The translations under genes and the position numbers were made by a program. From Vibrio alfacsensis (lineage in GTDB: Bacteria; Pseudomonadota; Gammaproteobacteria; Enterobacterales; Vibrionaceae), in contig NZ_CP032093.1 in assembly GCF_003544875.1 (NCBI RefSeq), positions 3,038,001-3,102,000 on the forward strand: 64,000 bases of DNA. Reading direction: 5' to 3'. The notes under the pieces were generated by a model. That model had not been told where the DNA came from, searched no databases, and saw only the letters and a program-made list of their open reading frames with translations. Of the stretch, positions 17,282 to 26,427 are shown one piece after another (the first letter of the stretch is position 1; every line of letters starts with the position of its first letter).

Positions 17282-18634
17282 GTGCAGTCAGCATCCAGTG
17301 AAACCCAAATTTATTATCATTTATTAGATTTGGATGAGAGCCAGAAACAACAGTATCTCGATGAGTTGAGTCAGACTCAACCAGAGATCTACAGACAAGT
17401 GCAATCACTATTGGCTTGCTCTGTTTCTGAGGAAAACCTGACTCAACTGCTGGTTTTTGGTGCGCACCAAGCGACACATAAAGAAGTGAACCTTTGTGGT
17501 GAGGTGATTGGGAAATACCGCCTCACACATGAGTTAGGTCGTGGTGGCATGGGAGTGGTTTATGCCGCGCTGCGAGCCGATGAAACGTTCGAACAAGATT
17601 TGGCGATCAAATTCATCCAAAGCAACTTAAGCAATGTGCTAGGCCGACGAGCACTTTTCGATGAGGCTCAGCTTTTAGCACGCTTAAACCATCCGTATAT
17701 AGCTAAAGTCTTTGATGGTGGCGTTCACAATGACTCGGTTTACATTGTGATGGAACGCGTATTTGGCCAAACGTTAAATACCTACCTCAATACCACGCCA
17801 ATGCAAGACATCGACAAATTGCGACTGTTTAAGCAAATTTGTCAGGCGATGGAGCATGCCCACCAGCATCAGGTGTTACACGCAGATCTCAAACCGGAAA
17901 ATATTCTGATTGATCGCAATACGCGGCCAAAACTGCTCGATTTTAACCTGACACAAAAAGTGCAATCCGATGGTCAAAAGTCGCCATCGGCGCTCATTGC
18001 ATTCAGTGATAAATACGCCAGTCCAGAGCAGCAATCAGGTCAATACTTAACCGAACAAAGTGATGTGTTTTCGCTAGGCAAAATATTGGCATTGTTGTTT
18101 CCAACGCCGGCCTTTTGGTCTGATGTTTACTGGGTGATAAGGCGAGCAACACGAATCAAAGCCAAACAGCGTTACCTCAATGTACGAGCATTACGACAAG
18201 ACATTGAAAGAATTATTGAAAGCCGCCCGATAGAACAAAAAAAACACTGGCCGCTTTATAGTACGCTTCGTTTAGTGCAACGCCGACCACTACCAACCGT
18301 ATTATCGGCAATCATTGTGCTTTCTGGCGTGCTTTTTGCTAACACTTTGATTCAAAAAAACATACAACTGCAGCAAGAGAAGAAAGTTGCAGAAGACATG
18401 ATGTATGAAGTGACGCGCCTTATCTTCCACACTAAGGGGCGAAACGTCGAACAAATGTCGGTCAGTGCCATGATGGAACTGACGCGTCGGCGGATTCTGA
18501 CAAACCCAGATATTCCAAAACACATAAAACAAAAAATGTTGTTGGCGATGATGACACCCGTGCCCGATAAGCACATGACAAAAACCATAAGTTGTCAGCC
18601 AAATTGTCCTCCACAAAAGGACACCAACGAATAA
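17282..18634 (+). CDS. pknT: Membrane Ser/Thr kinase PknT-like
   Basis: Hanks-type kinase, 450 residues. Kinase domain about 80-310: Gly loop GRGGMG (86-91), ATP-binding Lys at 110, catalytic HADLKPEN (200-207), DFN at 220-222 in place of DFG, and SPEQ at 247-250. One membrane segment at about 338-357 puts the last 90 residues outside the cytoplasm as a possible sensor. In V. parahaemolyticus the kinase PknT, encoded near ecfP, phosphorylates the sigma factor EcfP and supports polymyxin resistance; position and content match. GTG at 17282 is the best start but its ribosome site is weak, and the N-terminal 75 residues are not kinase-like. Confidence 0.85.
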   Translation: MQSASSETQIYYHLLDLDESQKQQYLDELSQTQPEIYRQVQSLLACSVSEENLTQLLVFGAHQATHKEVNLCGEVIGKYRLTHELGRGGMGVVYAALRADETFEQDLAIKFIQSNLSNVLGRRALFDEAQLLARLNHPYIAKVFDGGVHNDSVYIVMERVFGQTLNTYLNTTPMQDIDKLRLFKQICQAMEHAHQHQVLHADLKPENILIDRNTRPKLLDFNLTQKVQSDGQKSPSALIAFSDKYASPEQQSGQYLTEQSDVFSLGKILALLFPTPAFWSDVYWVIRRATRIKAKQRYLNVRALRQDIERIIESRPIEQKKHWPLYSTLRLVQRRPLPTVLSAIIVLSGVLFANTLIQKNIQLQQEKKVAEDMMYEVTRLIFHTKGRNVEQMSVSAMMELTRRRILTNPDIPKHIKQKMLLAMMTPVPDKHMTKTISCQPNCPPQKDTNE

Positions 18635-18648
18635 GGCTTAAAATTTAC

Positions 18649-20115
18649 ATGTACTCACGTTCAGTGGCTCTATGGCTGTCAGCACTTGCGATAGCCCCGG
18701 TTTGGGCAACGTCAAATTCGACAGAGGCCAAACCTCAATCGACAATCAAACAAGGCTTTTTCATCGATTCGCCGGTGACGGGCCTGTATTACAAAACCAG
18801 CTCTCACCTTTCTGGTTACACGCAAAAAGGGGCATTTCAATATCGTCCGGGTGATGTTGTAAGCTTTTTCCTCGGTAATGATGACAAAGGCTATTTGCTC
18901 ACAACGCTATCCAGCCAAGAAGTGCTCACACCAACCATGGCGACCACTAAACCCAGTCGCAGTATCAACATGACCCGTTTATTGCTATCTCTTGATAGCA
19001 CACCGGAAAACCGCCAAGAAATTGTACTAGCAAACAAAGTCTTATCTGATCCACAGTTCCAAGCGCAACTAAAAAGATTGGATCTCAACCTGCTTGATAA
19101 TGCCAAAGAGTCTCTCAATCTCGATTTGGTGTCCGTTAAAGAAGCCGTCGAACACCTCAATGAAAGCCAACAATACATAGAGGAAAACTTCTCTTCTAAC
19201 GAGGTTATTTTTAGACCTAAAGATGTCACATTTCGAAACATCATTATCAGAAAAAAAGACTGGCAAGGTCGAGCTTGTGCGTTTGATGTTCGCCATCAAA
19301 ATCACCCGCGCTACCGCCCGCCAATTGGCGAAGTCAGTTTTACGATTACCGACAAGACGTTAATCCAGCATCCAAGTATTGGTGATTACTTCAAAGGCTG
19401 TTTTTTATCAATGGATAACCAAATCCTTGAGGACATCGTCGAACCCATCGAAAAATTTTACGAGTGGGAAGGATTGGCGGGTTGTGCTCAAAGAGGTTGT
19501 ACTCGCAATGACCTCAACGGTTTCTCACTCGATGATTACAATGATGAAGGCGACTGGAAATATCGTTCCGTAGCACTGAACTTCGACCCTACGACACAAC
19601 TGCTTATGGAGAAAGTTCAAGGCCTTGGCCCAAACAAGCACATTCGCCATAGCAACCGCTCTGAGATGCTTTGGTTTACGTACCCTGACACCAATAAAAA
19701 TGACATCGACTACCAAGGTATTTGGCAACAAACCCAATACCACCAGCAATCCATGACACAAACGTGCTTGCTGATGGAACAGAAGAGAGTCTTCACGCTG
19801 CCTCATGCATCGGAGCGTTGCCCATCAGATACGAGTTTGTACACGCAAGACGTCACAACAGATTACTTGGACATGTGGTGGGTTAACAACACAGAGCCAA
19901 AAGCTGACCTAGCACAAATGAACGTGATGGTCCGGTGGTCGCCAAATCCGGCGAAAATCAACTACACCACGTGGGAGTACCTCCCAGCAGGAAAAAACTG
20001 GGAGCAAGGTATTTTGTATCGCTACCAGCAAAATGTCAGTCGCAACAGAGATGGGTCAGATAGCATCGAAACCCACACAATTTCTGAGTTTGTCAAAGTT
20101 AATGAGGATGTATAA
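18649..20115 (+). CDS. Exported protein of unknown function in pknT-ecfP locus
   Basis: 488 residues from the ATG at 18649, with a Sec signal peptide (basic MYSRSV, hydrophobic core, APVWATS cleavage region). I recognise no domain. The mature part is mostly polar, with several Cys (two near residue 285 in GCAQRGC) that could form disulfides in the periplasm, and a Trp/Tyr-rich C-terminal half. The gene starts 14 bp after pknT and ends two bases before ecfP, so the three are almost certainly one operon. That placement suggests a periplasmic partner of PknT or EcfP, such as a signal receptor; this is inference. Confidence 0.75.
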   Translation: MYSRSVALWLSALAIAPVWATSNSTEAKPQSTIKQGFFIDSPVTGLYYKTSSHLSGYTQKGAFQYRPGDVVSFFLGNDDKGYLLTTLSSQEVLTPTMATTKPSRSINMTRLLLSLDSTPENRQEIVLANKVLSDPQFQAQLKRLDLNLLDNAKESLNLDLVSVKEAVEHLNESQQYIEENFSSNEVIFRPKDVTFRNIIIRKKDWQGRACAFDVRHQNHPRYRPPIGEVSFTITDKTLIQHPSIGDYFKGCFLSMDNQILEDIVEPIEKFYEWEGLAGCAQRGCTRNDLNGFSLDDYNDEGDWKYRSVALNFDPTTQLLMEKVQGLGPNKHIRHSNRSEMLWFTYPDTNKNDIDYQGIWQQTQYHQQSMTQTCLLMEQKRVFTLPHASERCPSDTSLYTQDVTTDYLDMWWVNNTEPKADLAQMNVMVRWSPNPAKINYTTWEYLPAGKNWEQGILYRYQQNVSRNRDGSDSIETHTISEFVKVNEDV

Positions 20116-20117
20116 CG

Positions 20118-20690
20118 ATGGCTTCGCAATCAACACTCACACAAATTATTCAGCAATGGCAAGATGGCAATAAACAAGCAGAGAGTGAACTGTATCAATT
20201 TGCTTACCTGCAACTGCGTAAGATTGCGCACCAAGAACGTGAACGCAACGCAGAGAAATACGGGTTAAACAATAAGGTGTTTTCTGACAGTGTGAACAGC
20301 ACCACCGCGTTGATCCACGATGCTTACCTTAAAATGTCTCATTGCGACATGAGTGAAATCGAGAGTAAACGTGACTTTTTCCTGATGGCGGCAAAAGTGA
20401 TGCGCCAAATCCTGATTGATAATGCACGTTCACATCAAGCACAAAAGCGCCAGCACATCACTTTCATGAAAGAAGAAGATGACCGTTTTGAACAGCTGAT
20501 TATCATGGATAAAGCACTCGATAACTTTAGCGCTCGTTATCCTCGTCAATCCAACGCGTTAAAACTCAAGTACCTAATGGGAATGAAAAACCGTGAAATT
20601 TGCGAGCTGTTAGAGTGCAGTTCAAGCTTGATTGAAAAAGATCTGCAGTTTTCACGCAGCTGGCTGCAATCAAGAATGGCACACGCGTAA
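20118..20690 (+). CDS. ecfP: ECF sigma factor EcfP-like, kinase-activated
   Basis: 190-residue extracytoplasmic-function sigma factor of the group linked to Ser/Thr kinases. Sigma2 spans about 8-100 (ALIHDAYLKM, RDFFLMAAKVMRQILIDNAR); sigma4 helix-turn-helix about 150-185 (MGMKNREICELLECSSSLIEKD-like order). Usual ECF factors carry an acidic patch in region 2.2; here the position reads VNSTTALIHDAY with Thr62-Thr63. Thr63 is the residue reported to be phosphorylated by PknT in V. parahaemolyticus EcfP, supplying the missing negative charge. No anti-sigma gene is seen nearby, consistent with phospho-control. Translationally close to both flanking genes. Confidence 0.9.
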   Translation: MASQSTLTQIIQQWQDGNKQAESELYQFAYLQLRKIAHQERERNAEKYGLNNKVFSDSVNSTTALIHDAYLKMSHCDMSEIESKRDFFLMAAKVMRQILIDNARSHQAQKRQHITFMKEEDDRFEQLIIMDKALDNFSARYPRQSNALKLKYLMGMKNREICELLECSSSLIEKDLQFSRSWLQSRMAHA

Positions 20691-20693
20691 TCC

Positions 20694-22241
20694 ATGACAA
20701 AAAGATACTGGATACTGACTGTTTTAGGCACCGGATTATTCGGTGCTTATTTGCTTTCTGGTGAAAGCCAGATCACCGCTGTCGCACACGCCAGTTTGAC
20801 ACAAGGTCAAGTCAGCACAAATGCCGATCAGCGATCCTTAAACCCTCCGTTAATCGAGGTCAAACAAGCACTGACCACATCATCATGGAGCAATCAAACA
20901 TCTCATCGTCCAACATCAGATCACCTTTACGACACCAATGAGACCTCTAGAGATTTGAGTGACTCAGCTGTTATGCCAGATCAAGGCATAAACCTCACAC
21001 AAACCTATGGCGATAAACACTCAAAAGACGATGTCGCCAGTAACGGAAAACCCATCATCAACCTGTCTGTCGAGCAACAACTTCAGACCATTATTTATGC
21101 ATGGGACTTGGCGCAAAACACCCCTATTAACAACTCTCTGAGCCTTGAACAATTGTTTGAAGACCCAGAGGGCGATCTTCTCACTACACGTATTTGGCTG
21201 GAAAACGCCAATGGCCTAAATGTCCTCAATCAGGGACAAATCATGGTTCAAGGTGCACCAGAACGCGCGGATATTACGACATATCTCGCGGTGGCTGCTC
21301 GTGACGATCACCATGGCGAAGACGATCATGCTTGGGTTACAACCCGATTTGAACTGCCTATCATCACAGAAGAGGAAGATGATGCCGAGCACCCCCTTGT
21401 CGGAGACATCGTATATCGTCTTGAAACAACCCAGCAGCTAAACGGCATTGCTTATACATACGAAGTGGTCTATTGCGAAGCATTTCAATTTCTTGAAGAT
21501 GATGTTTTTTATGCGGCATCAAACAACATGAGAACGTGTCCAGAAACCACCGCACTAAAAAAAGTTGGCCACTACCAAATTAGCGACGATTCACTGATTG
21601 TCTCGGCCAATGGGGCTCGTCAAATCTGGACCACAAAAAAAATCTATCCCTCCAAAGTTCACATCGGTACCGATAACTATTTTACGACGGTCTATGATGG
21701 AAAACAGTTTGAAAGCTATACCATGCAAAAAAACAAACGCTCAATGGAGGCGCGTTTAAACGTCAACACTGGCGAACATGAGTTCCAAATGATCATGTTT
21801 GATTACCTGTTCCCGATTGCAGGGAAAGGCTATGTGCATGGTTTTGCGGGTAATTACATCTATGATTATTCTGTTTTCAATCCAGACACGTTTGAGGACG
21901 TTGACTCTGATCTTAATATGAAAATTCATACTCAAGATCTCTATTGCAGTGACATTCATCGTTACTGGTATAGTTCCATTCTTGCTGGCCCTGGAGAGTT
22001 CACCGATATCATCTCTTCCTCGGTCGATCCACATAATCCAGAGCAACCACTGCACTGCGGCGAATGGTACGATCCTCAAAAACAAGTCATATACTCTTTC
22101 TTCGATTTAGAGTACCAAGATTACGATATTTTCCAGGTCGGTGAAGTCTACAGTTATGTACTCAAACCTCACCCTCAATTCGCAGATCGTGTGGAAGAGC
22201 TTAAAATCAATTTGATTTATCACCAACCAAAAGCGCAATAA
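20694..22241 (+). CDS. Exported protein with cadherin-like domain
   Basis: 515 residues, starting three bases after the ecfP stop. An N-terminal hydrophobic stretch (YWILTVLGTGLFGAYLL) is a signal peptide or anchor. Residues 40-110 are Ser/Thr/Asn-rich and probably flexible. Around 130-225 the pattern SLEQLFEDPEGDLLT resembles a dystroglycan-type cadherin-like repeat. The C-terminal 290 residues are unassigned, with paired Cys and many aromatics. The layout resembles the next gene (cadherin-like repeats followed by an aromatic C-terminal domain). Likely part of the pknT-ecfP operon and possibly an EcfP output. Confidence 0.7.
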   Translation: MTKRYWILTVLGTGLFGAYLLSGESQITAVAHASLTQGQVSTNADQRSLNPPLIEVKQALTTSSWSNQTSHRPTSDHLYDTNETSRDLSDSAVMPDQGINLTQTYGDKHSKDDVASNGKPIINLSVEQQLQTIIYAWDLAQNTPINNSLSLEQLFEDPEGDLLTTRIWLENANGLNVLNQGQIMVQGAPERADITTYLAVAARDDHHGEDDHAWVTTRFELPIITEEEDDAEHPLVGDIVYRLETTQQLNGIAYTYEVVYCEAFQFLEDDVFYAASNNMRTCPETTALKKVGHYQISDDSLIVSANGARQIWTTKKIYPSKVHIGTDNYFTTVYDGKQFESYTMQKNKRSMEARLNVNTGEHEFQMIMFDYLFPIAGKGYVHGFAGNYIYDYSVFNPDTFEDVDSDLNMKIHTQDLYCSDIHRYWYSSILAGPGEFTDIISSSVDPHNPEQPLHCGEWYDPQKQVIYSFFDLEYQDYDIFQVGEVYSYVLKPHPQFADRVEELKINLIYHQPKAQ

Positions 22242-22486
22242 AGACAGGGGGCACAGTGGATGTGCCGCTCCTACTACACTCAATGCTTCCGCTGATCTTC
22301 TCTCCCTACTTTCTTTATTCTTATTGATAAAAATATTCAAAAAATTTACGGTTTTTGGTTTTCGTGTCTTGAAACCATATCGAATTGACTCAAAATACGC
22401 CAAATTTTTCCTCCTCACGAAGTGAGAGTGGAAACATAACAATAAAATGACTTTCTCATTCGGCAACGAAACAAGGATAAAGAACA

Positions 22487-25237
22487 ATGAATAAGGTGAG
22501 TTTACTAGCAGCGTCAGTGGCTATTGCTCTAGCAGGCTGTGGTGGTTCAGATGGTGGTTCAAACAACAATACTGGTGGTAGCAAAGGCTTAGTTGTTACT
22601 GGCTTTGATGGTTATTTCAAAAATGCAGTAGTGTTCCTTGATAAAGACAACAACGGCATTCTTGATAGTACTGATACCGTTTTTGGCTTAACAAACGAAA
22701 AAGGTCAAATTACTCTTCCAGAAAACACCGACCTATCAACAGGTAATATTGCACTAAAGACATTAAAACCTGGTGATGTTGTTACATTGGGGCTAGGTGA
22801 CAGAATTGCTGCAGCTACCGACAAAGTAGACTTTGCTTCTGATTACTCAGATACCTACACAACGGACATGGACTTACCTGGTCAACCAATGGAGCACACG
22901 ATCGTATTTCGCTCTTTGCAAGATGGCGACAACATCGTAATCTCACCAATTACTGACCTTGTAGCATTACAACCAGCAGTTGTGTATTCAACCGACAAAA
23001 CTGCTGAAGAAAAAGTATGTGATTCATTATTCGGAGAGAGTGTAGTAACAGGCGAAGCTTGTACAAATAAACTGTACTCAGACTTTACAAAATCTGACCC
23101 TGAACTTCACAAAACAGCTCAAATTTTGACGGATACAAAAGCTAACTCTGCTGATAAATACAATGCAGTTTCGGCCTTGAGTGCAGCCAAAGTTGCCGTT
23201 GAGTCAATTAGCAAGCTTTCTGAAGAAGAACTGGCCGATCCAACAGTAAGAACAACCATTGAGATCACTACTACAGGCGCAACAGGTACACTTCCTGAAT
23301 TTACAACAGCGAAGTCGTTAGTTACTGCCGCTAAGTACAATGAGATTCAAAGCGCTTTTGATCGTTTAGATATCAAAATCACAAAAGAGCCAGCGCCATC
23401 AAAAGGCACCTTACTTGGCACAATCAATGTTGCAAACCTATTTACTATGCACAATGGCGAAGTTGCTGGTTTAGACAAAGAGCACGTTATCGTCTCTGAC
23501 AATACATTCTACGGTCGCATTAACGATAAGAATGAGTTAGAACTATACGTCGTTCCTAATGAAGCTATTGAAAAAGTTGGCAACGTAAATGTAACTTTAT
23601 CAGCTGAAGACGGTTCTACTGTCGCGTTTTCATTTAGCGTAGATGCGGCTGAAGATGCTGTTGCACCAACTATTGATACAGCGGCTGTTACTGATCTGAA
23701 AGCAGAGATTGCAGATTTAACGTTCGTCGCGGGTCAACAATTCAATCTAGAAGATGGCGTTATTCTAAGTACCGAGTCTATCTTCGATGAAACGGTTAAA
23801 ACGATCGAACTGTCGTCAAATGCAAACTCAATTGGTTTAACTATTACGCTATCTGACGATCAAAATAACATTCTGATCTCTGGTCGCCCTGCTCATTTAG
23901 CGGCTGAAGGTGCTTACTCGATTCAATTAAAAGCAACCTCTGAAAGCGGTCTGAGCAGTGAAGTTATTACGTTACCTCTTCCTGCAATTGTTGAAGCTAT
24001 TGCTGTAGAAGAAACTGAAGTAAAACTACTACAAGACAAAATCAACACTCTAAACTTGCAAGTTGGTGAGTCGATTTCTCATGAAGGTCTAGAGCTAGAT
24101 ATCACGCCTCTATTTACACAAAATGTAGGTGGTGAGCTTGAGTTCTATGCTGGCCTAGAATTCAATACTGAACGAAATGACCACGAATACTTCACGACAA
24201 TTCCTGGTGTTAGAGTTCACACAGATGAAGCAAACAAAAGCGGCAAGCTAACCATTTCTGGTACTCCGACAGAAGCAACAAAAGATGGTTACTTCTATGT
24301 TGCTGCAGGCGTCAACGGAGATACACCAGAAGAAATCATCTCTAAGATGGTAAAAATCACGCTACCTGATGTTCAGCCTGCGGATGACACTGTTGAGCCT
24401 GAACCAACTCTAGGCTTCACTGAAGCACACTTCGATACAGACAAAGTGTGGAAGATGGGTAGCTTCGCAGATAAAGACGGCGAAATTGGCCACGCAATGC
24501 TTTGGGGTGATGACCAAGGTCTACTATTCTGTTGGGGTTCTGATGACAAAGCCGATGTTAAATATTCTGCAAACATCACTCGTTGGGATCAAAGTGCATA
24601 CACGACACTGGCTCAACTAGATGCTTTATCAAACTACGCAGATTACGATCAAAAAGATTGTTGGGATGTTACGTTAAAAGCTGACGGTACTCTATCTGAT
24701 GGTAAATCAACGTATGAAATGTTATACCAAAACAAAACCGTAGCAGGTGATTACCAAATCATTGTGAAAATCGACGGTGATGAGCTGTTCTGGCTAGATT
24801 CAACAGATGCACCATTTGCACAATCACTACCCGTTAGTGAAAAAGTGGCGAAAGGTAAGATTGAGTTTGACATGATGGTTGAAAGCGACACTGTAGCAGA
24901 AGAGGGAACAGAGCTATTCTACTCTTTTGGTAAATATGAGTACGCAGAAGCAACATACGAATATACATCAATCATGCCTACTGGTTTCTACACACCTGGT
25001 AACTTAGATATCGATACATCAGGTGAACATGAGATGCTAATTCTTGAGGAAACCGGGGAGGACTCAGATCAGAAGACTCGTTACCGTTATGTAAACCGTA
25101 ACTTTGGTGATTTCTATGTTGGTATCAAATGGAGTAAAGATTTTGGCGGTACGTCTTCACCAGATTTCGGCTTATTCTCTTACTCTCAAGGTGCGATGGA
25201 AAAAGTAGTCAGCAAACTACCTCTACTTCAAGACTAA
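22487..25237 (+). CDS. Large lipoprotein with cadherin-like repeats
   Basis: 916-residue predicted lipoprotein: signal peptide with lipobox LAGC, lipidated Cys at 18, then a Gly/Ser/Asn linker. Residues 33-100 resemble a carboxypeptidase-like or SdrD-type beta fold (NAVVFLDKDNNGILD is an EF-hand-like Ca-binding segment). Two repeats at about 400-500 and 505-630 look like dystroglycan-type cadherin domains, ending in LPLPA and ITLPD. The C-terminal 280 residues are acidic and aromatic. It has its own 245-bp upstream region and a terminator. The acidic, Ca-binding surface design suggests an envelope or adhesion role; function unknown. Confidence 0.75.
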   Translation: MNKVSLLAASVAIALAGCGGSDGGSNNNTGGSKGLVVTGFDGYFKNAVVFLDKDNNGILDSTDTVFGLTNEKGQITLPENTDLSTGNIALKTLKPGDVVTLGLGDRIAAATDKVDFASDYSDTYTTDMDLPGQPMEHTIVFRSLQDGDNIVISPITDLVALQPAVVYSTDKTAEEKVCDSLFGESVVTGEACTNKLYSDFTKSDPELHKTAQILTDTKANSADKYNAVSALSAAKVAVESISKLSEEELADPTVRTTIEITTTGATGTLPEFTTAKSLVTAAKYNEIQSAFDRLDIKITKEPAPSKGTLLGTINVANLFTMHNGEVAGLDKEHVIVSDNTFYGRINDKNELELYVVPNEAIEKVGNVNVTLSAEDGSTVAFSFSVDAAEDAVAPTIDTAAVTDLKAEIADLTFVAGQQFNLEDGVILSTESIFDETVKTIELSSNANSIGLTITLSDDQNNILISGRPAHLAAEGAYSIQLKATSESGLSSEVITLPLPAIVEAIAVEETEVKLLQDKINTLNLQVGESISHEGLELDITPLFTQNVGGELEFYAGLEFNTERNDHEYFTTIPGVRVHTDEANKSGKLTISGTPTEATKDGYFYVAAGVNGDTPEEIISKMVKITLPDVQPADDTVEPEPTLGFTEAHFDTDKVWKMGSFADKDGEIGHAMLWGDDQGLLFCWGSDDKADVKYSANITRWDQSAYTTLAQLDALSNYADYDQKDCWDVTLKADGTLSDGKSTYEMLYQNKTVAGDYQIIVKIDGDELFWLDSTDAPFAQSLPVSEKVAKGKIEFDMMVESDTVAEEGTELFYSFGKYEYAEATYEYTSIMPTGFYTPGNLDIDTSGEHEMLILEETGEDSDQKTRYRYVNRNFGDFYVGIKWSKDFGGTSSPDFGLFSYSQGAMEKVVSKLPLLQD

Positions 25238-25260
25238 TTTTAAATTGTTCTAATAACATC

Positions 25261-25288
25261 AAGCCCCGCAATCGCGGGGCTTTCTTTA
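25261..25288. terminator. Terminator after the lipoprotein gene
   Basis: AAGCCCCGC/GCGGGGCTT stem with a 4-nt loop, followed by TCTTTAT; shared by the convergent SPOR gene. Confidence 0.88.
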
Positions 25289-25323
25289 TCTTATTTTCTA
25301 TAATTACCCTAATTGTTAGGCGA

Positions 25324-26271
25324 TCATTTCACACACATCACATTCAACAGTGACGTGCCGGTTAGTTGATTCGGCTCTCGATCCGCAAACAACCCTTTTC
25401 TGTCCTTGCCCCAGTATGGCAGTTGCATCGGCCAGCGGTTTTTCTCCATCACACCAGATTGACGCAGCGCTTTAAACTCACCAACCGTCGCAAGCTTCAT
25501 CCCCATCACTTGGCAAACTTTCTCAGAGGTCGGGTAATCTAAACGATTCCACGGCTTACCATGCTCCATGTAAAACTGGTTTTGGTTATCTGAGAAATAG
25601 GGCACGGCATAGGTCACCCCTTGCCATTTTGTTTCTAACCGCAGTTCAACATTGCTGCTATTTATTGCTGACTCAGGTTTAGACTCAATCGCTGGTTTAT
25701 CTTTAAAGGCATCAGTATCTGGGCGAGTCACAGGCGCTACTGTTTTAGGGGCAACTTTAGGCTTGTTTGCAATTGGTTTAGGAACAGGTTTAGGCGCGGG
25801 CTTTGTCTGCTTTTGGGCTTTCGCACCCGATTTGTTGACGACACGAATAAACGCTTCTTTGTAATCCACTAACGTTTTTACGCGGTGTAAATCCGCCCTT
25901 GCATCAGCAAAATCAAGATACGGCCCAATCAAACAGCGATAGTTACTTTGCTCTTTCTTCATCCATACATCGGTTGTGATCTTACTATAAATCGGCTTGG
26001 CTTTAGCGAGTGGCATCGGCTTAGGCAGCAGACCACATTGAATCCAGAAAAAATCATTGCCTCCCTGCGGCACTTTTTTTCCCCATACCCCTTTGCCAAT
26101 CGGGCACGATTGCTCCAACACTGGCAACTCACTGTGGCTCGCTTGCGATGCATCACATAGAACACTGTCCGCCATTGCTAGAGGGGAATAATGGGCGCAT
26201 ACCAGCAACAAACCTAGGCTTAGACTTGATTTGGCAATACGAGTTGAAAGGTGTGCCTTCTTCATTTCCAT
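25324..26271 (-). CDS. SPOR-like exported protein with Pro-Lys linker
   Basis: About 315 residues. Signal peptide ending near MADSVLCD. Residues 40-150 hold a SPOR-like fold (WIQCGLLPKPMPLAKAKPIY, YRCLIGPYLDFADARADL), a domain that often binds denuded peptidoglycan. A Pro/Lys-rich linker (about 153-185, repeats of KP and PKP) leads to a C-terminal domain with Cys pairs. Three in-frame starts exist (GTG 26280, ATG 26271, ATG 26265); the ATG at 26271 is a compromise. No division gene is nearby. Family call moderate, role unknown. Confidence 0.65.
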   Translation of the reverse strand: MEMKKAHLSTRIAKSSLSLGLLLVCAHYSPLAMADSVLCDASQASHSELPVLEQSCPIGKGVWGKKVPQGGNDFFWIQCGLLPKPMPLAKAKPIYSKITTDVWMKKEQSNYRCLIGPYLDFADARADLHRVKTLVDYKEAFIRVVNKSGAKAQKQTKPAPKPVPKPIANKPKVAPKTVAPVTRPDTDAFKDKPAIESKPESAINSSNVELRLETKWQGVTYAVPYFSDNQNQFYMEHGKPWNRLDYPTSEKVCQVMGMKLATVGEFKALRQSGVMEKNRWPMQLPYWGKDRKGLFADREPNQLTGTSLLNVMCVK

Positions 26272-26427
26272 ACGCTTCACTTTAAACTGGTAGAGGATGA
26301 ATTATCACGACTGAGCGTCAATAAAACATGAATAACAAAATGATAAGCAAAAAAGAGCCGGATTTTTATCCAGCTCTCAGTTTAGAAACAAATCAGCTTA
26401 ATACGCAATGCTTTGAATAGGTAATTC

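Noticed and set aside
22107..22487. 126-codon minus-strand frame upstream of the lipoprotein gene
   Set aside because: Covers the intergenic promoter region and the end of the upstream gene; no similarity or ribosome site.
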